From the NCBI GenBank assembly GCA_044226035.1, contig JBGAHT010000041.1, positions 1 to 27,323 on the forward strand: a stretch of 27,323 nt of DNA, read 5' to 3'. The stretch comes from Pseudoluteimonas sp044226035. Lineage in GTDB: Bacteria > Pseudomonadota > Gammaproteobacteria > Xanthomonadales > Xanthomonadaceae. Under the pieces are notes generated by a model that saw only the letters and a list, made by a program, of their open reading frames with translations, searched no databases and was not told the origin of the DNA. Below, piece after piece: positions 6,690-13,671 of the stretch; position 1 is the stretch's first letter, and every line of letters starts with the position of its first letter. Made by a program: the position numbers and the translations under genes.

Positions 6690-8780
6690 GTGAACGTTTC
6701 CGCTCCCGCTCCAGATGAATCCGGTCCCGCGGCCGGGCCGCTGCCGGTCCTGCTGGCCGAGGCCGCGCGCCTGCCCGCGCCGGACGCGGCCATGCTCGGC
6801 GACGCGCTGCACTGCCTGCGCGCGCTCGGCAGCGACGAGGACGCGCTGCTCGCCGCCGCGTTGCATGCGCTGGGCACGTCGGCGCCGGCGGCCGAACGCG
6901 AGGCGATCGTGCGCGCGCGCCCGGGCGTGGCCGCGTTGCTGGAAGGCCAGGACGCCGCCGCGCAGGTGTGGGCGCTGCACGCCGAGGCCGGTTCCGCGCG
7001 CAACCAGGAAGGCCTGCGCCGGCTGCTGCTGGCGATGATCCAGGACCTGCGCGTGGTGCCGATCCTGCTCGCGCGGCAGCTGGCGCGGATGCGGCGGATG
7101 GATGCGTTCGATCCGCCCGAACGCGTGGCGATGGCGCGGCTCACCCGCGACCTGCACGCGCCGCTCGCCAACCGGCTCGGCATCTGGCAGTTGAAGTGGG
7201 AACTGGAGGACCTCGCGTTCCGCGCGCTCGAACCCGACACCTACCAGCGCATCGCGCGCCTGCTCGACGACACCCGCGGCGGGCGCGAAGCCTACATCGC
7301 GCAGGTGCGCGGCGAACTCGCGGCCTCGCTGGCCGCGCACGGCATCGAGGCCGAGGTCGCCGGGCGGCCGAAGCACATCTACAGCATCTGGCGGAAGATG
7401 CAGAAGAAGGGCGTGCCGATCGGCGAGCTGTACGACCTGCGCGCGCTGCGCGTGCTGGTCGGCGACGTGCCCGCCTGCTACGCCGCGCTCGGCGTGGCGC
7501 ATGCGCTGTGGACGCCGGTGCCGGGCGAGTTCGACGACTACATCGCCCGGCCCAAGCGCAACGACTACCGTTCGCTGCACACCGCGGTGCTCGGGCCCGC
7601 GGGGAAAACCGTCGAAGTGCAGATCCGTACCCGCGAGATGCACCGCCAGGCCGAACTCGGCGTGGCCGCGCACTGGCGCTACAAGGAAGGCCGCGCCGGC
7701 AACGACGCCGCGTTGTCGCGCCGGATCGAATGGATGCGGCAATTGCTCGAGGCCGGCGCCGACGGCGTGCAGGGCGGGCTGGAGAGCGAACTGGTCGAGG
7801 ACCGCGTGTACGCGCTGACGCCCAGGGGCGAGGTGGTGGACCTGCCCGTGGGCGCGACCCCGCTCGATTTCGCCTACCACGTGCACACCGAGGTCGGGCA
7901 CCGCTGCAACGGCGCCAAGGTCAACGGCCGCATCGTGCCGCTGCAGACCGCGCTGCGCAGCGGCGACCGGGTCGAGATCCTGACCGCGAAAGTCGCCGCG
8001 CCGCGGCGCGACTGGCTGGTCGCGGCGAACGGCTTCCTCGCCAGCCCGCGTTCGCGCGAGAAGGTGCGCGCCTGGTTCCACAAGCTCGACCGCGCGCGCA
8101 ACGTGCAGGACGGCCGCGAACTGCTGGAGCGGGAACTGCGCCGGCTCGGGCTGCTGCAGCACGACCTGGCGCCGGTGCTGGCGCGCTTCAACGTCGCCAG
8201 CAGCGAGGACCTGCAGGTGCTGGTCGCGCTCGGCGACGTCGGCCCCTCGCAGGTCTCGCGCGCGCTGCTCGACCTCGAACGCGCGCCCGAATCGCTGGTG
8301 CAGCAGGTACGCCCGCCGCGGCGCGCGGGCAAGGCGAAACCCGCGTCGCTGACCGTGGTCGGCGTCGACAACCTGCTGGTGCAGGTCGCGCGCTGTTGCC
8401 AGCCGCTGCCGGGCGAGGCGATTTCCGGCTACCTGACCCGCGGGCGCGGGGTCAGCGTGCACCGCGCCGATTGCCCGGCGCTGCTGCGCCTGGCCGCGAA
8501 ACAGCCGCAGCGGCTGCTGCCGGTCGAATGGGGCATCGCCGCCGGCGCGCAGGAGGTCGCGGTCAGCGTCGAGGGCGTGGACCGCAAGGCCCTGCTCAAG
8601 GACCTCACCGACACCATCGCCCAGGCCGACGCGCACGTCGGCGACCTGCACGCGGAAACCCTGCGCGGCGGCCGCGTGCGCGTGCGCATGCGCCTGCGCG
8701 TGCCGGGGTTCGAGGAACTCTCGCGCCTGCTCGGCAAGCTCGAGCGCCTGCCCGGGGTGGAACGCGCGCGTCGCGGCTGA
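6690..8780 (+). CDS. relA: GTP pyrophosphokinase RelA (monofunctional type)
   Basis: 696 aa from GTG at 6690; the upstream frame is open but overlaps the divergent gene, and no ATG fits better, so the start is moderately sure. Makes (p)ppGpp in response to uncharged tRNA on the ribosome. Domain order: degenerate HD region (about 40-180) where the catalytic HD pair reads H59-A60; synthetase domain with RPKHIYSIWRKMQKKG, YDLRALRVLV and EFDDYIARPKRNDYRSLHT, where EFDD (280-283) is the acidic EXDD signature of RelA rather than the RXKD of bifunctional Rel/SpoT; TGS domain (about 372-435); zinc-finger-like region with C569-C570 and a later HRADC; C-terminal ACT domain. Signatures therefore indicate synthetase without hydrolase activity. 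Confidence 0.93.
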   Translation: MNVSAPAPDESGPAAGPLPVLLAEAARLPAPDAAMLGDALHCLRALGSDEDALLAAALHALGTSAPAAEREAIVRARPGVAALLEGQDAAAQVWALHAEAGSARNQEGLRRLLLAMIQDLRVVPILLARQLARMRRMDAFDPPERVAMARLTRDLHAPLANRLGIWQLKWELEDLAFRALEPDTYQRIARLLDDTRGGREAYIAQVRGELAASLAAHGIEAEVAGRPKHIYSIWRKMQKKGVPIGELYDLRALRVLVGDVPACYAALGVAHALWTPVPGEFDDYIARPKRNDYRSLHTAVLGPAGKTVEVQIRTREMHRQAELGVAAHWRYKEGRAGNDAALSRRIEWMRQLLEAGADGVQGGLESELVEDRVYALTPRGEVVDLPVGATPLDFAYHVHTEVGHRCNGAKVNGRIVPLQTALRSGDRVEILTAKVAAPRRDWLVAANGFLASPRSREKVRAWFHKLDRARNVQDGRELLERELRRLGLLQHDLAPVLARFNVASSEDLQVLVALGDVGPSQVSRALLDLERAPESLVQQVRPPRRAGKAKPASLTVVGVDNLLVQVARCCQPLPGEAISGYLTRGRGVSVHRADCPALLRLAAKQPQRLLPVEWGIAAGAQEVAVSVEGVDRKALLKDLTDTIAQADAHVGDLHAETLRGGRVRVRMRLRVPGFEELSRLLGKLERLPGVERARRG

Positions 8781-8820
8781 AGCTCACGCCGGCCACGCAC
8801 CGGGTGCGTATTCTTCGCGC

Positions 8821-10299
8821 ATGGCATCGGCGGACGCGGACTGGCGGATCTGGGCGCAACGCGCGGCGGCGCTGGCGCTGTGGCTGCTGCTGGCGCTGCC
8901 GCTGCTGCGGGTCGCGGCGCTCGACCGGCTGTGGCCGCAGGACCAGGTGCTCACTTTGCTGGAACACGCGCAGGACGCGCTCGATGCCGGCCGCCTGACT
9001 GCCGCCGACGGCAGCGGCGCGCGCGAGCTGTACACCGCGGCGATCGCGATGGATCCGGATCGCGGCGAAGCGCGCGAAGGCCTGGCCCGGGTCGCGCTCG
9101 CGGCGGCGGCGCAGGCGCGCGAGGCGACCGCGCGCGATCGATTCGCGGACGCGCACCGCCTGCTCGACCTCGCGCGCGAACTCGACGCCCCGCGCGCCGC
9201 GGTCGAGCAGGCGGCCGATGCCTTGCGCAAGCGCGAAGCCTCGCGCCTGGGCATCGACGCGATGCTGCGCAGCGCGGCCGCCGCGCGCGCGGCCGGCAGA
9301 CTCGATGGCGCGCCCGACGCCGCGCTGCCGCTGTACGCGAAGGTACTTTCGCTGCAGCCCGACCGCACCGATGCGATCGAAGGGCGCGAGGATGCGCTCG
9401 CCGACCTGCTGCAACAGGCGCGCGGTTTGCTGGACGCGGGCAAGCTCGCCGAAGCCGCGACGCTCATCGCCGCCGCGCGCGGCTACGACGCCGGCCACGT
9501 CGACCTGCCCGACACCGAGGCCGCATACACGCGTTCGCGCGATGCCTTGCAGGCGAAGGCGGATGCCGCGCTGCGCCGCGGCAAGCTCACCGATGCCGAA
9601 CGCGAGTACCGCCGGCTCGCGGCCTTGCCGGATGCGCCGGCGGCGGCGAAACAGGGCCTGCACGCGGTCGCGCTGGCGCAGGTGCGCGATGCCGAACGCA
9701 TGAGCGCGGATTTCCGCTTCGCCGAAGCCGAGGCCGCGCTGGACCGCGCGCGGGCGATCGATCCATCGACGCCCGGCTTGCGCGAAGCGCGCGCCCACCT
9801 CGCGCGTGCGCGCATCGCCCAGCGCGAATCGCGGCCCGCGCCCGCTGGCGCGAATCGCCAGCGCGAGGTGCAGGGCCTGCTCGCCGCGGCGGCCGAGGCC
9901 GAGGCGCGCGGCGACCTGCTCACGCCGCCGGGCGACAGCGCCTACGACCGCCTGCGCGTCGCGCGTTCGCTCGCGCCGAACGACAAGACGGTGATCGCGG
10001 CCTCGAAACGCCTGCTGCCGGCGGCGTGGCAGTGCTACCGCGCCCAATTGCAGGCGAACAGCCTGGCGCGTTCGCGCAGTTGCCTGGACGCGGCGGCGGC
10101 GTTGGGCGCGGATCGCGCGGAAGTGAACCGCGCGCGGCGCGCGTTGGCGTTGCGCTGGATCGACGTGGGCGAGGAACGCCTGCGCGGCGGCAGCGTGGAA
10201 TCCGCTGCGCAGGCGGTGGAGGAAGCGCGCAAGCTGGACGCGGCGACGCCGGGCATCGCGGAGTTGCAGGAACGCGTGCGGGTCGCGGCGAGGCCGTGA
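8821..10299 (+). CDS. Membrane-anchored TPR-like repeat protein
   Basis: 492 aa, ATG at 8821, 40 bases after relA and on the same strand. One hydrophobic segment (about 11-32, AALALWLLLALPLLRVAAL) anchors the N-terminus; the remaining sequence is almost wholly helical and very rich in Ala, Arg and Glu/Asp. Repeated units of about 34 residues resemble tetratricopeptide repeats, for example ARELYTAAIAMDPDRGEAREG, ALPLYAKVLSLQPDRTDAIEG, and AEAALDRARAIDPSTPG. These usually mediate protein-protein contact in the periplasm or at the membrane. A specific partner cannot be inferred; proximity to relA may only be synteny. Confidence 0.8.
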   Translation: MASADADWRIWAQRAAALALWLLLALPLLRVAALDRLWPQDQVLTLLEHAQDALDAGRLTAADGSGARELYTAAIAMDPDRGEAREGLARVALAAAAQAREATARDRFADAHRLLDLARELDAPRAAVEQAADALRKREASRLGIDAMLRSAAAARAAGRLDGAPDAALPLYAKVLSLQPDRTDAIEGREDALADLLQQARGLLDAGKLAEAATLIAAARGYDAGHVDLPDTEAAYTRSRDALQAKADAALRRGKLTDAEREYRRLAALPDAPAAAKQGLHAVALAQVRDAERMSADFRFAEAEAALDRARAIDPSTPGLREARAHLARARIAQRESRPAPAGANRQREVQGLLAAAAEAEARGDLLTPPGDSAYDRLRVARSLAPNDKTVIAASKRLLPAAWQCYRAQLQANSLARSRSCLDAAAALGADRAEVNRARRALALRWIDVGEERLRGGSVESAAQAVEEARKLDAATPGIAELQERVRVAARP

Positions 10300-10308
10300 T
10301 TAACCGGC

Positions 10309-10417
10309 TGTCATCCTGACCACGCCAAGTTGTCATCCTGAGCGCAGCGAAGGACCTGCTTTTCGAATCCTTCGCGAAGAGCAACAACAGGTCCTTCGGC
10401 TTCGCCTCAGGATGACA
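10309..10417. repeat. TGTCATCCTGAG-type inverted repeat (REP/MITE-like)
   Basis: An imperfect palindrome spans 10331-10417. The left arm begins TGTCATCCTGAGCGCAGCG and runs into AAGGACCTG; the right arm is its near-complement ending in CAGGATGACA. A second fragment of the arm tip (TGTCATCCTGA) sits at 10309-10319, just after the TPR gene stop. Repeats with a TCATCCTGAG start occur as dispersed hairpins in many bacteria. It could serve as a bidirectional terminator between the convergent TPR gene and the 218-aa gene. Confidence 0.8.
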
Positions 10418-10443
10418 GCAGGTGGCGGCGAAATGCGCTGTGC

Positions 10444-11100
10444 TTATTGCGCCCCACATCTCTGCAGGGCGATGCTTCGTATTGTTGATGCCTGCGCAAG
10501 CCGTTGCTTATCGAATTTACCGTAGACCGAGAAATGCAAGTGCTTGTAGAAGGTCGCATGGTCGGATCGGTAAACGATCGGAAGCGATGCCTCCTGAACG
10601 GCATTCACGTTGTGCAATTTCGGGAACACGCCAGCACGGTTCATGAGGTTCATGACCGCTTGCGATACAAAAACAGATTTCGTACTGCTGCCGCCGAAGA
10701 GGATTTGATTCAAATAGTTCAAGTGAGCCGGATCGAAATCCCGTGGGCTGATCGACGACCTGCCGACTGTAGGGACAGGAAGTAGCTCGACGAACGAAAT
10801 CCTGTCGGCTTGGTCTGCTCCAAGACCGATGTCAGCGAAATTCATGTGGTACTTCCGGCCTGATCCGCGGTACGCGGGAAGCAGAAACGGGTGATGTACT
10901 CCATGTGTGCGCCAAAAGCGCGGACCATCCGCGTGATATTCGAGTATGGATGGAAATATCGGTTCGGTAGCGATACCGGCGGAGTAATTGGCATCCAGAC
11001 CCACAAATACCAGGGAGGCGAATTCCGGATCTGCGCCTTGAAATGGCTTTTCCGAAAACAGGCAAACAAATTCCTGGGATGGGTGGATTGCGAAGCTCAA
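10444..11100 (-). CDS. Uncharacterised 218-aa protein of a low-GC island
   Basis: 218 aa if the TTG at 11100-11098 is the start. That TTG overlaps the TGA of the upstream small ORF (TTGA), which supports it; no ATG or GTG occurs upstream in frame, and the first internal ATG lies far inside. Base composition is near 50% GC, far below its neighbours, suggesting transfer. Soluble alpha/beta protein: a strand plus glycine turn (LVFVGLDANYSAG), HHPFLLPAYRGSGRKYH, FVELLPVPTVGRSS, then KSVFVSQAVMNLM and a late histidine pair YKHLHFSVYG. The arrangement vaguely recalls the uracil-DNA glycosylase fold (VGLxxxxS near the start, late His), but I regard that as a weak guess. No function is claimed. Confidence 0.75.
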   Translation of the reverse strand: MSFAIHPSQEFVCLFSEKPFQGADPEFASLVFVGLDANYSAGIATEPIFPSILEYHADGPRFWRTHGVHHPFLLPAYRGSGRKYHMNFADIGLGADQADRISFVELLPVPTVGRSSISPRDFDPAHLNYLNQILFGGSSTKSVFVSQAVMNLMNRAGVFPKLHNVNAVQEASLPIVYRSDHATFYKHLHFSVYGKFDKQRLAQASTIRSIALQRCGAQ

Positions 11101-11240
11101 TTTCTTGGCTTGGAACTCAAGAATGCAAGGAGGGGAATGGGGTTGCTGAATTCGTAAATCAGAAACCCGAGCAGGGAAACAATCCAGTTGCCGACAACGA
11201 ATCCGGCAATGAATATGGCGAATGCGATGCGACTTGTCAT
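11097..11240 (-). CDS. 47-aa predicted membrane protein, overlapping small ORF
   Basis: ATG at 11240 to TGA at 11097. It starts MTSRIAFAIFIAGFVVGNW and is hydrophobic through residue about 29, with a second hydrophobic patch (NPIPLLAFL) and a basic tail (SSKPRN). Its ATG overlaps the stop of the upstream 37-aa ORF (ATGA), and its stop overlaps the TTG of the 218-aa gene (TTGA). The double overlap and low GC content support real coding. The ribosome site is weak, as expected for coupled translation. Alternatively it could be part of one frameshifted gene. Confidence 0.5.
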   Translation of the reverse strand: MTSRIAFAIFIAGFVVGNWIVSLLGFLIYEFSNPIPLLAFLSSKPRN

Positions 11241-11350
11241 GGGTTCAACTCAAAGATAGTACGCAGAAGAACCAATCCCAGCCAGAAGGCAATGCGGAAA
11301 GGAAGCATAATCAAAGCGATCAGAGGATCAATGGCGTTCCACGCGTTCAT
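11237..11350 (-). CDS. 37-aa predicted membrane peptide, first ORF of the low-GC cassette
   Basis: ATG at 11350 to TGA at 11237. A single hydrophobic helix spans about residues 7-33 (PLIALIMLPFRIAFWLGLVL), with two internal arginines. No convincing ribosome site is visible upstream. Support comes from the ATGA overlap with the next ORF and the matching low GC content. The spacing to the end of the upstream glycosyltransferase gene is 93 bases, so a shared transcript is possible. No family recognised. Confidence 0.4.
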   Translation of the reverse strand: MNAWNAIDPLIALIMLPFRIAFWLGLVLLRTIFELNP

Positions 11351-11443
11351 GTCGGCGGGCCGGGGTCGAGGAGCCTAGCCTAAAACCCGCAAGTCTCACT
11401 GGCTGAGATGTTGGACCCAAAGCCCGGCGACCAGACTGGCCCG

Positions 11444-13540
11444 CTAACCAAAAAACACCTTCCGCACCGTCTCCCTCGCCGCATCCAGCGAAAAATGCTC
11501 GGCGACGTTGCGCAGTCCGTTCTGCGCCAGCGTGTTCCACAACGCGGCGTCTTCGTACAGTTCGACCACCGCATCCGCGAAGCCCCGTGCATCGTCGGCG
11601 ACCAGCACGTCGCGACCGGGTTCGAGGTGCATCCCCTCGACCGCGCACGACGTCGCCACCACCGGCTGGCCGTGGGCCATGCTCAGGTTGACCTTGCCCT
11701 TCACCCCCGCGCCGTAGCGCAGCGGCGCGAGGCCGATGCGGCAGCCGTCCATGTACGGCGCGATGTCCGGCACGTGGCCGTGCACCAGCACGCCCGGATG
11801 CGCGGCCAGCGCCTCGATTTCCGGCACGACGTGGCTGCCGATGCAGTGGAAGCGCAGCTCCGGCAGGCGTTCGCGCACGCGCGGGAATGCCTCCTCCACG
11901 AACCAGCGCACCGCGTCCACGTTCGGCGGATGGCGGAAACCGCCGACGAACACCAGGTCCTTGCGATCCGCGAACGCATGCCCCGGCCCGGCGAGATGGT
12001 GCAGGTTGCTCAGCACCTCGACCTTCGCGTCCGGCGCGTCGGTCGCGAGCAACGCGCGTTCGGCCTCGCTGACGACGAGGGTCACGTCGCTGCGCGCGAT
12101 CAGGTCGAGTTCGCGCGTCCTGGTCGCCTCGGCCGTGCGCAGCATCGCCGCGTCGTTCGCGAGCTCCGCGCCGCGGCGTTCGCGCAGGTAGTGCAGGTCC
12201 ACGGTGTCGAACACGAGCTTCGCCTGCGGCGCGTGCTTGCGCAGCAGCGGCAGGAATTCGCGCAGCACGTAATGCCGGCAGACCACGACCGCATCGAAAC
12301 GGCGGCCGTGTTCGCGCAGCCACGCCGGCGCGCGCGCGGCGAAGGGCGCGTACCAGCACTCCACGCCCGCCTGCTGCAGCGCGGCGGTGTAGCGCCCGGC
12401 GTGTTCGCGGTTGGCCGGCATGAACGCGACGTGCGCGCCGTCCTCGCGCAGCAGCTGCATCAGGTTGACCAGGCGCAGCGAACCAGAATCGTGGTCGGGC
12501 TGCGGCGTCAGCGCGTCGATCACCAGCACCTGGCGCTGGTGCGCGTGCAGCACCGCGGGCGAGGGCAGGGTTCCCGGCAGCGGTTGCGCCGCGAGCAGCC
12601 GCGCGCGGTGTTCGCGGAACACGCCCTGGTTGCGCACCTGCGCGGCCTTGGGCCCGCTGCGCGTGTCGGTGCCGGCGGTGCCGCCTTCGTCGTGCACCAC
12701 CTTCGCCGCCGGCTGCACCAGCACGCGCAGGTTGGCTTCGCGCACGGCGAAGGCGAGGTCGGTGTCCTCGTAGTAGGCCGGCGCGTAGCGCGGGTCGAAG
12801 CCGCCGAGGCGCCGGAACAGGTCGCGCGGAATCGCGATCGCCGCGCCGCTGGCGTAGTCCGCGTCGCGCAGGTAGGCGAAGCGCGGATCGTCCGGCGATT
12901 CGTTGCGGCCGTAGTTCCACGCGCTGCCGTCGGCGAACACCACGCCGCCCGATTCCTGCAATGTGCCGTTCGGGAAGACCAGCTGCGCGCCGACCAGGCC
13001 GGCCTGCGGCTCGCTGGCGAAGGTGCGCAGCAGCGCGTCCAGCCAGCCCGGCTGCGGCACGGTGTCGTTGTTGAGGAACACCAGGTACTCGCCGCGCGCC
13101 AGCGCCGCGCCGTCGTTGCAGGCGGCGATGAAGCCGCCGTTGGCCGCGCGCCGGTGGTAGCGCAGCCCGGCGATGCCGGCGCAATACGCGTCGGTGCCGT
13201 CGCTCGATCCATCGTCGACGACGATGACTTCGAAGCTGGCGTCGTGCGCCTGCGCGGCCAGCGCCTGCAGGCAGCGCCGGGTGTGGTGCAACTGGTCGAA
13301 CACCGGGATCACGATGCTCGCGCGCGGTTCGGCCGGCGGTTCGGAAGCGGCGAAGGCGGGCACGGTGTCGGCCGGCGGCAGCCACGGCGGCGTGGCCGGC
13401 GCCGCGCCGCGCGCGAACTGGGCGCGCACCCGGGCGAGACTGGCGCGCACGCCGCGGGTGTGCAGGCTGATCCAGCCGCGCCGCGCCAGGCCCAGCGCGC
13501 GGTCGGCGAGGAAGCGCGCGTCGGCCATGAACGAGGACAT
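11444..13540 (-). CDS. Two-domain glycosyltransferase (GT2 + GT4 type)
   Basis: 698 aa from ATG at 13540, chosen because AGGAG precedes it; the frame is open 34 codons further but that part lacks a good start. Residues about 75-280 form a GT-A family 2 domain: SIVIPVFDQ, VVDDGSSDGTD (108-117), the nucleotide-metal motif LNNDT (156-160) and the EDTDLAF acceptor/base region (258-264). Residues about 335-698 form a GT-B family 4-like domain: LVFVGGFRHPPNVDAV (529-544), FHCIGSH, VHGHVPDIAPYM, LAPLRYGAGVKGKVNLSMA, then PVVATS. Such fused enzymes build surface polysaccharide or LPS chains in the cytoplasm. No other polysaccharide genes adjoin. Divergent from mrcB. Confidence 0.88.
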   Translation of the reverse strand: MSSFMADARFLADRALGLARRGWISLHTRGVRASLARVRAQFARGAAPATPPWLPPADTVPAFAASEPPAEPRASIVIPVFDQLHHTRRCLQALAAQAHDASFEVIVVDDGSSDGTDAYCAGIAGLRYHRRAANGGFIAACNDGAALARGEYLVFLNNDTVPQPGWLDALLRTFASEPQAGLVGAQLVFPNGTLQESGGVVFADGSAWNYGRNESPDDPRFAYLRDADYASGAAIAIPRDLFRRLGGFDPRYAPAYYEDTDLAFAVREANLRVLVQPAAKVVHDEGGTAGTDTRSGPKAAQVRNQGVFREHRARLLAAQPLPGTLPSPAVLHAHQRQVLVIDALTPQPDHDSGSLRLVNLMQLLREDGAHVAFMPANREHAGRYTAALQQAGVECWYAPFAARAPAWLREHGRRFDAVVVCRHYVLREFLPLLRKHAPQAKLVFDTVDLHYLRERRGAELANDAAMLRTAEATRTRELDLIARSDVTLVVSEAERALLATDAPDAKVEVLSNLHHLAGPGHAFADRKDLVFVGGFRHPPNVDAVRWFVEEAFPRVRERLPELRFHCIGSHVVPEIEALAAHPGVLVHGHVPDIAPYMDGCRIGLAPLRYGAGVKGKVNLSMAHGQPVVATSCAVEGMHLEPGRDVLVADDARGFADAVVELYEDAALWNTLAQNGLRNVAEHFSLDAARETVRKVFFG

Positions 13541-13671
13541 GCTGCGGCAGGACTCCTGGACGAGGGCGGGGCGGCACGCGCGCGGCACTGCGCTAGACTC
13601 GCGGCGGTCCGGCCGGTCCGGGCATTGTCGCATCCCCCGCACGCCCGCCGACAGGCGCCGACCGCCCGAAC

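Noticed and set aside
13594..13599. TAGACT as -10 box for mrcB
   Set aside because: No acceptable -35 at the right distance, so it is not listed as a promoter.
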